From NCBI GenBank assembly GCA_023432985.1, contig JAEZEQ010000056.1:1-29780 (forward strand): a stretch of DNA of 29,780 nt, read 5' to 3'. A program made the position numbers and the translations under genes. How positions within the stretch are numbered: the first letter of the stretch is position 1; each line of letters starts with the position of its first letter. Positions 14,969-23,665 of the stretch are shown here, piece by piece. Under the pieces are notes generated by a model. That model did not search any database, was not told where the DNA came from, and saw only the letters and a program-made list of their open reading frames with translations. This DNA comes from Bacteroidota bacterium (GTDB lineage Bacteria; Bacteroidota; Bacteroidia; CAIKAF01).

Positions 14969-16681
14969 ATGATCTGGATACCCAAGCGTCAATATAGTCC
15001 CGAAGAAAGGGATAGTCTGCAACGCGCTTTAAATATACACCCTTTGTTTATTCAACTCCTCCTTCAAAGAGGCATAGACAATTTCGAAGACGCCAAAAGC
15101 TTTTTTCGCCCCAACCCCAATGCCCTGCATAATCCATACCGCATGAAGGATATGGAAAAAGCCGTTACACGCATTCAGACTGCCATAAAAAACAAGGAGA
15201 ATATCCTCGTATATGGCGATTATGATGTTGATGGAACTACCGCCGTTAGCATGATGTATGAATTTATACACAAGGAATTAAAACATGAAAATGTCTCCTT
15301 TTATATCCCCGACAGATATAGCGAAGGCTATGGGGTTTCGCAAAAAGGCATTGACTTTGCTGTCGATAATGCATGTGGGCTTATAATTACTTTGGATTGC
15401 GGAATTAAATCCTTCGATAAAATTCTTTACGCCAACACACATAATATTGATGTTATTGTATGCGATCACCATATCCCCGACGAAAATCTACCCCCGGCTC
15501 ATGCCATTTTAAATCCCAAACAAGCTCTTTGCAATTATCCCTTTAAGGAACTCTCGGGCTGTGGGGTTGGCTTTAAGCTGATTCAGGCGTTGACCGAAAG
15601 CTATGGAATAAATGAATCGGTGGCTTGGAATTATGTAGACCTCGTTGCCATTAGTACCTGTGCCGATATAGTTCCCCTCGTCGACGAAAACCGCATTTTA
15701 GTGCACCATGGCATTAAAAAAATAAACGCCAATCCCCGTAAAGGCTTTTTGGAACTGCTGAAAAGAGCCGGAGCAGAAGGAAAAGAGCTGAATGTGGAAG
15801 ATGCCGTTTTTATTCTGGGGCCGCGCATTAATGCGGCAGGACGTATTGCGCACGCCTCAAAGGTAGTCGAACTCCTAACCGGGGAGTCCGAACAACTTCA
15901 GGAAGAACTCTCCCATGCTATCAATACCCACAATAGCGAAAGACAGGATATTGATAAAACAATGACCGCAGAAGCTTTGCAAATGATTGCTCAAGATCCC
16001 CAACATGCGAATAAGTCGACCAATGTTCTCTACAATCCCAATTGGCACAAAGGAGTGGTGGGTATCGTGGCTTCCCGCGTCATTGAATCCTACTACCGGC
16101 CTACGCTTATTCTCACTTTAAGTAATGGCAAAATCACCGGATCTGGCAGATCTATAGCCGGATTCGACCTCTATGATGCCTTGATGGATTGTGATGATTT
16201 TCTGACAAACTGGGGCGGACATGCACATGCGGCCGGACTTACCCTGGAACCGGAAATGCTGATCCCTTTCACTGAAGCCTTCGATAAGGCCGTAGCCAAA
16301 CGATTGAAACCCGATCAACTTATCCCCACAATCCACTTCGACGCAGATGTACACCCGGCCGTCTTTAATAGCTCCTTCCTCACGCTGCTGAAACAATTTG
16401 CCCCATTCGGACCCGCAAATCCGGCCCCTCTTTTCCTGCTTAAAAACCTGAAAATCTACAATCAAAACCTTCGCCTTCTAAAGGACGAACATTTACAATT
16501 GCAGTTTTATGCCGCTGATAATATTGAACAGGTATATTCCGCAATCGGATTTAAATTGGGAAAACATTTTAATGCATTGAAAAAAGCCTCTGCATTCAAC
16601 GCCATTTGCGCCTTGAAAGAAAATCACTTCAACGGACAAACACATCTTCAATTCGAAATTAAAGATGTGGAGCCGATTTAA
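14969..16681 (+). CDS. recJ: Single-stranded-DNA-specific exonuclease RecJ
   Basis: A 570-aa 5'-3' single-stranded DNA exonuclease for recombination and mismatch or base-excision repair. The DHH phosphoesterase domain has YGDYDVDGTT (about 82-91), the LDCGI stretch and VCDHHIPD, which bind the metal ions. The DHHA1 domain includes GPRINAAGRI, WHKGVVGIVASR and GGHAHAAG. The last about 110 residues form the OB-like C-terminal domain. Length equals that of typical RecJ. The ATG at 14969 begins MIWIPKRQY, a common RecJ N-terminus. It is a single gene, convergent with the alcohol dehydrogenase gene (14 bp between stop codons, no hairpin seen). Its promoter is not clear: TAATTTTC near 14920 is one mismatch from the -7 consensus. 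Confidence 0.95.
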   Translation: MIWIPKRQYSPEERDSLQRALNIHPLFIQLLLQRGIDNFEDAKSFFRPNPNALHNPYRMKDMEKAVTRIQTAIKNKENILVYGDYDVDGTTAVSMMYEFIHKELKHENVSFYIPDRYSEGYGVSQKGIDFAVDNACGLIITLDCGIKSFDKILYANTHNIDVIVCDHHIPDENLPPAHAILNPKQALCNYPFKELSGCGVGFKLIQALTESYGINESVAWNYVDLVAISTCADIVPLVDENRILVHHGIKKINANPRKGFLELLKRAGAEGKELNVEDAVFILGPRINAAGRIAHASKVVELLTGESEQLQEELSHAINTHNSERQDIDKTMTAEALQMIAQDPQHANKSTNVLYNPNWHKGVVGIVASRVIESYYRPTLILTLSNGKITGSGRSIAGFDLYDALMDCDDFLTNWGGHAHAAGLTLEPEMLIPFTEAFDKAVAKRLKPDQLIPTIHFDADVHPAVFNSSFLTLLKQFAPFGPANPAPLFLLKNLKIYNQNLRLLKDEHLQLQFYAADNIEQVYSAIGFKLGKHFNALKKASAFNAICALKENHFNGQTHLQFEIKDVEPI

Positions 16682-16695
16682 TTTTATACAAAAAA

Positions 16696-17742
16696 TTAAG
16701 ACTTTAACGATTGTATGTCGATTACAAAACGGTATTTCACATCGTTTTTTAACATGCGCCCATAAGCCTCGTTGATATAGGAAATGTCGATTAATTCTAT
16801 ATCCGAAACGATATTATGCTCTGCACAAAAATCCAACATCTCCTGCGTCTCAGCGATCCCGCCTATCAAGGATCCCATGATTTTTCGACGCTGATTAATC
16901 AGATTGATGGCAGGAACTTCTGAAGCTTTCTCGGGTATTCCCAATACAACCATTGTACCGTTGGTTTTTAATAAAGGCAAATATGTATTATAGGAATGAT
17001 TGGCAGATACGGTGTTCACAATAACATCAAAGCGCTTTTTCGCACTCTTCATCGTCTCTTCATCGGTGGTCAATATAAAGTCTGTTGCGCCCAATTTTTC
17101 TGCATCAACGGCTTTGTGCGGACTCGAACTCAACATGGTAACCTCAGCTCCAAAAGCCGCAGCAAATTTTACCGCCATATGTCCCAATCCGCCCAAACCT
17201 AAAACCGCCACTTTGTCTCCGGCTTTTACGCCTAAATGACGAAGTGGACTATAAGTCGTTATTCCCGCACATAATAAAGGCGCCACCGCCGCTAAATCAA
17301 GCTTTTCAGACACTTTTAGGCTATATTGCTCGTCTACCACTATGCGGGTTGAATATCCGCCATAGGTTACACTCTTGCCATCTTCTTCATAGGAATTATA
17401 GGTAGCCCTCATCCCCGAATCGCAATATTGCTCCTCCCCATGCATACAGTTGTCGCAGCTACGACAAGAATCTACAAAACATCCTACGCCGGCCAAATCG
17501 CCCAATTTGAACTTTTCTACATCTTTTCCAATGGCCACTATTTTGCCCACAATCTCATGCCCGGGAACCACCGGATATTTTGCCGGGCCCCACTCACTGC
17601 GCACTGTATGAATATCGCTGTGACATACACCACAATATAATATCTCTATTTCTATATCTTTCGGGCCAACTTCTCTACGTTGAAGCGAAAAAGGGGCAAG
17701 GGGACTCGTAGCCGAAAAGGCCGCATATGCATTTGTATTCAT
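16696..17742 (-). CDS. Zinc-dependent NAD(P) alcohol dehydrogenase, cinnamyl-alcohol dehydrogenase / YahK type
   Basis: A 348-aa medium-chain dehydrogenase/reductase that probably reduces aldehydes to alcohols with NADPH. Catalytic zinc ligands are seen in YCGVCHSDIH, PGHEIVG and LLCAGITTY; the structural zinc site is the four-Cys cluster in CRSCDNCMHGEEQYC. The nucleotide-binding loop is GLGGLGH, followed by SSSPHK, a Ser-rich end to the second strand typical of NADPH use. Length and motifs match the YahK/AdhC-like CAD subgroup. It starts at 17742 (MNTNAY) with its own -7 element 14 nt upstream, so it is a separate unit from the FAD oxidoreductase gene whose stop lies 60 bp upstream. The natural substrate is unknown. 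Confidence 0.93.
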   Translation of the reverse strand: MNTNAYAAFSATSPLAPFSLQRREVGPKDIEIEILYCGVCHSDIHTVRSEWGPAKYPVVPGHEIVGKIVAIGKDVEKFKLGDLAGVGCFVDSCRSCDNCMHGEEQYCDSGMRATYNSYEEDGKSVTYGGYSTRIVVDEQYSLKVSEKLDLAAVAPLLCAGITTYSPLRHLGVKAGDKVAVLGLGGLGHMAVKFAAAFGAEVTMLSSSPHKAVDAEKLGATDFILTTDEETMKSAKKRFDVIVNTVSANHSYNTYLPLLKTNGTMVVLGIPEKASEVPAINLINQRRKIMGSLIGGIAETQEMLDFCAEHNIVSDIELIDISYINEAYGRMLKNDVKYRFVIDIQSLKS

Positions 17743-17756
17743 TTTCTTGTTTTTTA

Positions 17757-17764
17757 CAAAGATA
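17757..17764 (-). promoter_or_regulatory. -7 promoter element TATCTTTG of the alcohol dehydrogenase gene
   Basis: A perfect TAnnTTTG on the minus strand, 14 nt before the ATG at 17742; no TTG at the -33 distance. The leader would be about 10 nt. Confidence 0.55.
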
Positions 17765-17802
17765 GTAAGCCTAAACTGATTTCTAGTTTTTCTTGGTTTG
17801 GC

Positions 17803-19278
17803 TTATTCAAAATCCATCCATTTATGCATTTGTTCTTCTCCCAAAATGGCGCCGGAACAAACGGCAGAACTGATGCTTGCGCCCAATATGCCATGCAAAT
17901 TCAAATTTTGTCCGCACAGATATAAGCCCTTCACTTTGGTCTGCGGCGAAAATACACTGGAAGCCGGCCTTCTATAATCGTGAATGGTGCCATACATGCT
18001 CCCTTCGGGATAATTCAAATAATCTCTCCACGTAAGCGCTGTAGATGAATAAACACTGTAAACCGAATCCCGAAATCCGGGAAAACGCTTTTCTATAATG
18101 CGTAATATTTCTTCTTCTTTTCTTTGTTTAAAATCGGAATAAGAGCCGCCTCTCTCTGCTTTATGATGCGGCTCTGTGCGAAAGCTCTGCTCCCATTCTT
18201 TTAGTTCGCCCATTTCCATATAAGACATCACATTAATTACCCGTGCATATGTCTGATTTTCGAAATCCTTAGACGGAAAAATGCCAATTTCCCCTAAGGG
18301 TCCGTTTGTATGTATATAGGCATTATAAGGCAGAAATGGGAATTGCCCTTCTTTCATAATAAACTGAGCCGTAAAACAACTTCGGCTATTGGGCAAATTT
18401 TGTATACGCGTCAGGTAAGCAGGTCTGATTTTTGTCCGACTATCCAGCAATTCGTAAGTATGCACCGGATGTATATTGCTAATTACCCTGGAAGCCATAA
18501 ACTCTTCCCCACTATCAAGACGCACACCCAGTACCCCATCAGCATCGGTAAGAATCTCCTTTACTTCGGAATAATTTCTATATTCTACCCCATTTTCTTT
18601 CCCATTCTGAATCAATGCACGCGCAATTTGTGCCCCACCCTGATGAAATTTCCAGGCACTTTTTATAAAAGACCCCTGTATTATGGAATGGGTGTACAGA
18701 GAGGAACTTTCCGGCCTGAAGTCGTATAATAATCCGGCCCCCGTCAACACTTTTCTTAGAAGCGGATTTTGAATTTTTTCGCAGATAAATGCATAGGCAC
18801 TTTTGCCCGAAAAAGGATTACTCAACGGATCTATACTGCCCGGCCTGAACTGATACAATGGAAAATGATCGGCTACTTTTTCTATAAATCGAATATAGGA
18901 TTCTATGCCTTCTTTTTCATCCGGAAACGCTTCCTGCAAGCTAGCTATATGTGCATCAAAACCCTGGGCAAATTTTACAGGTTCCTCATTTTCTATATAA
19001 ATACGATCATAACCCTCTGTGTCCATGCGCGAAAAGGAAAGCTTGTCATAAATCCCAAAAGCTCTGAAATATCGACCCAGGGCCTCATCTGGCCCCAAAC
19101 TACCCACATAATGAACGCCAACATCTAAAATCTGTTTATCGCGCGAAAAAACCTGAAGTGCTCCTCCAAACTGACGGTTTTTCTCCAATACCAAAACCTG
19201 CATGCCCGCACGGGATAAAAAATGCGCCGTACCCAATGCACCAAGTCCGCTCCCTATTATAATGGCATCATATCTCAT
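17803..19278 (-). CDS. FAD-dependent oxidoreductase, phytoene desaturase / carotenoid isomerase-like
   Basis: A 491-aa flavoprotein. The dinucleotide-binding fold is right at the start (IIIGSGLGALGTAHFL, then VLVLEKN and FGGALQVF), and the C-terminal FAD motif is GLYLCGQNLNLHGILGAS. This arrangement is shared by phytoene desaturases, carotene isomerases and retinol saturases, which act on long conjugated or isoprenoid chains. The start is ATG 19278 (MRYDAI), since upstream codons add 15 residues before the nucleotide-binding strand without conservation; it overlaps the end of the fusion gene by 11 nt, indicating translational coupling. The substrate is probably the lipid handled by the fusion protein. 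A carotenoid role is possible but no crt genes are in the window. Confidence 0.85.
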   Translation of the reverse strand: MRYDAIIIGSGLGALGTAHFLSRAGMQVLVLEKNRQFGGALQVFSRDKQILDVGVHYVGSLGPDEALGRYFRAFGIYDKLSFSRMDTEGYDRIYIENEEPVKFAQGFDAHIASLQEAFPDEKEGIESYIRFIEKVADHFPLYQFRPGSIDPLSNPFSGKSAYAFICEKIQNPLLRKVLTGAGLLYDFRPESSSLYTHSIIQGSFIKSAWKFHQGGAQIARALIQNGKENGVEYRNYSEVKEILTDADGVLGVRLDSGEEFMASRVISNIHPVHTYELLDSRTKIRPAYLTRIQNLPNSRSCFTAQFIMKEGQFPFLPYNAYIHTNGPLGEIGIFPSKDFENQTYARVINVMSYMEMGELKEWEQSFRTEPHHKAERGGSYSDFKQRKEEEILRIIEKRFPGFRDSVYSVYSSTALTWRDYLNYPEGSMYGTIHDYRRPASSVFSPQTKVKGLYLCGQNLNLHGILGASISSAVCSGAILGEEQMHKWMDFE

Positions 19279-22200
19279 GGGTAATTTTCCATACTTTATT
19301 GGAGGTGATTCTGCTCGTTTCAAGCTCTTCTAATTTCAAAGCATTGCGCCTACAAAATTCTTCTAAAAAACGACTGTCGAAATAGGTCATTTCTTCCTGA
19401 CCGGTTTTATTAAAGCCCATTATTTTCGTACTCCAATACTCCGATCGCTTAGTGCCGCTTATGCCGGTTTCCGAACTGTCTCCGTCTTTTATCAATATAA
19501 CCCCACCCGGCAATAAATGATCGGCAAAATTTTGTAAGACCTGCTCCTGGTCTGTCTTACTTAAATAATGCAATATATCGGAAAACACAACCCCCGAAAC
19601 CTTCTCAGGAACCACATCCTGGGCTCTTTGCGTACGAAACTCTATCTCGGCATTCCGCATAAAGCGATGCTTGGCCGTTTCTATTTTCTCCTCATCGAAA
19701 TCGGAGGCCATAATTTTTCGCCCTCTGGCTGCATAGTGCAATATATAAGACATCATGCCGTATCCACACCCAATATCATAAATATTTCCCGTTTTAGGCA
19801 AGTGATTGTGAAATACCGAATAGCGTTTTTCTACCTTGAATTTTACATATAAATACCAGTATAAAACCGGATTAATATATATATAATTCAACATTATTTT
19901 ACTGCGTAAATAATAGGGCATATCGTGCGCATTTCGCAGATTTTCCAATTCCTCAGCCATATATTTTCGTATATACTTCGATTGTTCGCTATAACCCTGT
20001 CCATACTGCCTATCACCCGGTAAAATTTCAGGGAGGAATGTATATACTAAATCATTAAAGCCGCCCCAAAACGAGCCTTTGGGTAAAAAGTCTCCGCTCC
20101 CATGAATCAGAACCGGCATAATAGGAGCTTGCAATTCTTCCGAAAGCTTGAATGCCCCTTTGTGAAAACGATGTATTTCTTGATCTTCGCTGCGGGTGCC
20201 TTCGGGAAAAATTAAAAAACTGTATCCTTCCTGCCAACGCAGTCGGATTTTTTGCATTACATCCTCAATACCATCGCTCACATTCAAGAAATCACACAGG
20301 CGACAAATGGGACCGAAAATAAAGTGATTATAAATGCGATTATTGGTCGCAATAATTGCATAAGGACTAAGAGAAAACATAAATACCGTGTCTATAAACG
20401 ACTGATGGTTGGCTATATAAATACGCTGTTTACGCATATCTGACGGGATTTCTCCATAAGCCTTTTTTCGAAATGGAAAAAGCATTTTGATATAACAATT
20501 GGCCCAGATATACAATAAAAAATGAATAGACTTTTTCCGGGTTTTCAGTGGAATTAAAATGAGTATGCGTAAGGGCAATGCATAAAAAATCAACAAATGA
20601 AATCCCCATAAAATCATAAGCCAGGCCAATAATGTGCCCCAAATATTTTTCAGCGTTAACGGTGCTTTATGCTTTTCTATACGCCCCGAAACCAGAAATC
20701 TATACATCAATGGAATGCATATATAAACCAAAATAAGCACCGATGCAATGCCAACCACGCTCATTATAGCAATGGAACGCAAGGCAGGATGACCGGCAAA
20801 TAACATACCCCCCATGCCGATTATGGTGGTGAATGCCGAAAGAAAAATAGAACTTTTATAGGTCGCTAAATTGCTTGTGCCATAGCGCTGATCCCGTATT
20901 AATCCGTTTAATACAAATATGCTGTAATCTATTCCCAATCCAAATACAAAGGTGGTAATGATCAGGTTTATCAGGTTCATTTTTAAGTCGAACAATTGCA
21001 TCGCGCCCATAACCCAAAACCAACTTAAGCCCAGGGGCAAAAAGGCAATTATTGCCAGCTCGAATCTACCGTAAGCCATAAGTAAAACCAGAAATACCAT
21101 GATTAAAGAAATATTGGCCAACAGGCTAAAGTCTGAACTTACAGCATCTACAATCTGATCACTTAGATATTTTTTGTCGAAAACCACTATGCTTTTTTCA
21201 TTTTCCAACTGCTCGATTACCGCTTGTCTGTTTTCCGGTTTCACTTTTATCAGTGCAAATACAGAGGCCGAACTGTCGTTATATTGCACAAATTCCCGCA
21301 AGGGGCCTTCAGCGTACAAAGCACTCAAACCCTCTGTTCCCACGGGCTCAAAATTTTTATCGAGTAAAGCATAAAAGGGATCGAATGCATGCTCTTTAAA
21401 CCCGAGTTTCGCTGCTTCTTTATGTAAATTTGCCTTTAATTTTTCTTTCTTTTCCGAATCCCAAAAAGCATTCCATTCTGCTATTTTCTTTTCTTGTGCC
21501 GCATGCGACAACATCAATTCGCCCGGACCCGAAACAGAATGTATGCGTTTTTGTTCGACCAGCTTCTGTAGGGTCGGATTTATAGACTCCAGCTTTTCCA
21601 GTGCTTCGTCGGGATTTTTTCTGCGTGCTATGACAAAAAGATTCCGATTCGAAACATTCCCCAATTCGTCCAGAAATTTTTCCGATTCCAACATAGACTC
21701 CGACATATAATTCAGATTATCCATATTCTTTTCGAATGTCGGAGCCTTATAGAAATACACGGCAAGAAAGGTGGATATCAGTACCATGCCAACCAAAATC
21801 TTATTGTCATGGAAGGCCGTTCCCAGCCATTTTTCGAGTTTGTTTTCTTTATGTTTGGATTTGGTATTGGCCGGTAAAATATGTGGCAAAACAAGCAAAC
21901 TTCCTAATGCAGCACCCACAATGCTTAATCCCGCAAAAGCTCCCAGATCATGCAATACAGGCGATTTGGTAAAAAGTAAACAAAGAAATGCCAATACGGT
22001 CGTGATGCAACTCATCACCAAAGAAAGACTCACTTCCTTTAACAAGTCCGATTTAGATTTGGCATGCTGATAATGGGTAAATATATGCAAGGAATAATCG
22101 ATGGTAATGCCTAGCAATATGGCTCCTACACCCAAAGAAATGGCGCTTATTTCGGGCTGAAGAAAGCCCAATATACCCAATCCGAATATGCCGCCGAATA

Positions 22201-23098
22201 ATACGGGGACAATAATCATGAGGAAGTATTGGGGCTTGCGGTAGAAATACAACAGAAATAAAAACAAAACCCCGGCCACCAATCCCATAGTCCGGTTTAC
22301 ATCCTTTTTAATCTGAATGGCATTTCCTGCCGAGACCAATGGGGCTCCAAAATAATGAATATCGGTTTCAAATTCGGCTTCATGTGCCTGCTCTATCTTT
22401 TGTAATTCCTCGAGAAATTTGGCATTAGGTCCGCTTTCTTTGGCTTTATGTCGGGGTGAAATGAACATGAAAACATGCTTAGCATCTTTAGAAAACAAAC
22501 GTTGATCGACGGCCACAAAATTCTCGTCTCCTTCCAGACTTTTCAAGCGCTTTAAGGCTCTGGGGGTCATATGCAAGGGATCCCGAACCAGGGTTTTCTG
22601 GATAAATGAGCCGGCCGGGGTAAGCAAAAGCCGGTAGGAACTTTGCAGAGAGGCCGCCAGATTATCGCCTTGCAACATACTGTCGATTTCGGCATAATCG
22701 TCTTCATTTAAATACAAAGGCAAATGCGTATAAAACAAATCGAAATAGGCCTGCATTTGCTCTTCGCCAAGCTTATAATTCAATTCCTCTATATAGGTGG
22801 GTTTCAGATTTAGCAATTTCTCTTCCAATGCATCGGCAGAGCGCAGCAGCTTTTCGCGGTCCTGCGGGTCTTCCACCGAAACAGAAAGGAGAATTTTATC
22901 TCCGAATTTCACCTCCTGTAAGGCCTGATTGATCTGTTGCAAACGCGGCTCTTCGGGCAACATGCGAGTAATATCTTCCTGAGGTTTTAGGCGTAATGCC
23001 CCCAAGATCAGTATAGTCACCATGGCCGCCAATAAGGAGAAAAACAGAAATTTTCTATTCGAAAAATATGTATAAATATTGGCAAACAAGGAGCCCAT
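19268..23098 (-). CDS. Trifunctional fusion: RND/MMPL transporter, lysophospholipid-type acyltransferase, SAM-dependent methyltransferase
   Basis: A 1276-aa, three-part protein. Residues 1 to about 800 form a complete RND/MMPL permease: a first helix near 15-33, a large outer loop, then two membrane blocks, each with the internal-repeat motif GITIDYS (330-336) and GLGIDYS (720-726). Such carriers (HpnN, MmpL) export lipids. Residues about 870-1060 are a PlsC-like acyltransferase with NHQSFID (897-903, the H-x4-D motif) and EGTRS (966-970). Residues about 1090-1230 are a class I methyltransferase with DIGCGYG (from D1108) and ASDFDEE. The reading frame is open throughout, so this is a true fusion. 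I recall similar trifunctional proteins in Bacteroidota. It heads an operon with the FAD oxidoreductase; together they suggest acylation, methylation, oxidation and export of a lipid. The product is unknown. Confidence 0.9.
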   Translation of the reverse strand: MGSLFANIYTYFSNRKFLFFSLLAAMVTILILGALRLKPQEDITRMLPEEPRLQQINQALQEVKFGDKILLSVSVEDPQDREKLLRSADALEEKLLNLKPTYIEELNYKLGEEQMQAYFDLFYTHLPLYLNEDDYAEIDSMLQGDNLAASLQSSYRLLLTPAGSFIQKTLVRDPLHMTPRALKRLKSLEGDENFVAVDQRLFSKDAKHVFMFISPRHKAKESGPNAKFLEELQKIEQAHEAEFETDIHYFGAPLVSAGNAIQIKKDVNRTMGLVAGVLFLFLLYFYRKPQYFLMIIVPVLFGGIFGLGILGFLQPEISAISLGVGAILLGITIDYSLHIFTHYQHAKSKSDLLKEVSLSLVMSCITTVLAFLCLLFTKSPVLHDLGAFAGLSIVGAALGSLLVLPHILPANTKSKHKENKLEKWLGTAFHDNKILVGMVLISTFLAVYFYKAPTFEKNMDNLNYMSESMLESEKFLDELGNVSNRNLFVIARRKNPDEALEKLESINPTLQKLVEQKRIHSVSGPGELMLSHAAQEKKIAEWNAFWDSEKKEKLKANLHKEAAKLGFKEHAFDPFYALLDKNFEPVGTEGLSALYAEGPLREFVQYNDSSASVFALIKVKPENRQAVIEQLENEKSIVVFDKKYLSDQIVDAVSSDFSLLANISLIMVFLVLLMAYGRFELAIIAFLPLGLSWFWVMGAMQLFDLKMNLINLIITTFVFGLGIDYSIFVLNGLIRDQRYGTSNLATYKSSIFLSAFTTIIGMGGMLFAGHPALRSIAIMSVVGIASVLILVYICIPLMYRFLVSGRIEKHKAPLTLKNIWGTLLAWLMILWGFHLLIFYALPLRILILIPLKTRKKSIHFLLYIWANCYIKMLFPFRKKAYGEIPSDMRKQRIYIANHQSFIDTVFMFSLSPYAIIATNNRIYNHFIFGPICRLCDFLNVSDGIEDVMQKIRLRWQEGYSFLIFPEGTRSEDQEIHRFHKGAFKLSEELQAPIMPVLIHGSGDFLPKGSFWGGFNDLVYTFLPEILPGDRQYGQGYSEQSKYIRKYMAEELENLRNAHDMPYYLRSKIMLNYIYINPVLYWYLYVKFKVEKRYSVFHNHLPKTGNIYDIGCGYGMMSYILHYAARGRKIMASDFDEEKIETAKHRFMRNAEIEFRTQRAQDVVPEKVSGVVFSDILHYLSKTDQEQVLQNFADHLLPGGVILIKDGDSSETGISGTKRSEYWSTKIMGFNKTGQEEMTYFDSRFLEEFCRRNALKLEELETSRITSNKVWKITHEI

Positions 23099-23181
23099 AA
23101 ACAGGTTGAATTTGAATTATTCGGCTAAATTATTAAAAAAAAACAGGCAGGGATAAAGCAACAACATTTCATTACAAAAGC

Positions 23182-23189
23182 TACCTTTG
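23182..23189 (+). promoter_or_regulatory. -7 promoter element TACCTTTG placed 4 nt before the GNAT start codon
   Basis: A perfect TAnnTTTG whose last base is 4 nt from the ATG at 23194. With the usual distance from -7 box to RNA start, transcription would begin at or next to the A of the ATG, giving a leaderless mRNA. The same 8-mer precedes the lipoprotein gene at 6517. Confidence 0.6.
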
Positions 23190-23193
23190 ACCT

Positions 23194-23664
23194 ATGGAAA
23201 AGTTAATTATCCGAAAGGCGGAAATAAAAGACATTCCGCAAATAATGGAATTGATACGCGAATTGGCCGTCTATGAGAAAGCTGCACACGAAGTAAGCAA
23301 TACAGAGGAACGTATGCTACGGGAAGGATTCGGAGAAAATCCGGCTTTTGTATGCGGTCTGGCCGAAACGAAAAATGAAATTGTAGGCATATATATATGG
23401 TATTACCGCTATAGTACATGGAAAGGCAAAGGCATTTATCTGGAAGATATAGTGGTAAAAGAATCGTACCGAAACCGGGGCATAGGAACATTGCTTATGA
23501 AAGCTTGTATAGAAGATGCCAAAAATGAAAATGCACCCTTTCTCACCTGGCAGGTTCTCGATTGGAATGAGCCCGCTATTGCCTTTTATAAAAAATTCAA
23601 CGCCCACTTCGACGGAGAATGGATTAATGTGAAATTAAACGCTCAACAAATTCAAAATAATTAA
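23194..23664 (+). CDS. GNAT family N-acetyltransferase, spermidine/thialysine acetyltransferase-like
   Basis: A 156-aa acetyl-CoA-dependent acetyltransferase. The N-terminus IIRKAEIKDIPQIMELIREL is the usual GNAT opening; the acetyl-CoA binding motif is YRNRGIGTLLMKA after LEDIVVKESY, and the C-terminal half has WQVLDWNEPAIAFYKKFNA. The stretch YYRYSTWKGKGIYLEDI closely resembles eukaryotic SSAT1/SSAT2-type enzymes, so the substrate is likely a polyamine or a thialysine-like amine. First gene of an operon: tatD begins 1 nt after its stop. The -7 element ends 4 nt upstream of the ATG, so the mRNA is probably leaderless. The start is secure because no alternative upstream start exists in frame after the promoter. 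Confidence 0.9.
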   Translation: MEKLIIRKAEIKDIPQIMELIRELAVYEKAAHEVSNTEERMLREGFGENPAFVCGLAETKNEIVGIYIWYYRYSTWKGKGIYLEDIVVKESYRNRGIGTLLMKACIEDAKNENAPFLTWQVLDWNEPAIAFYKKFNAHFDGEWINVKLNAQQIQNN

Positions 23665-23665
23665 A

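Noticed and set aside
17767..17804. Imperfect inverted repeat AAGCCTAAAC / GTTTGGCTT after the FAD oxidoreductase gene
   Set aside because: One base is missing in one arm and no T-run follows on the minus strand, so it is not a convincing terminator.
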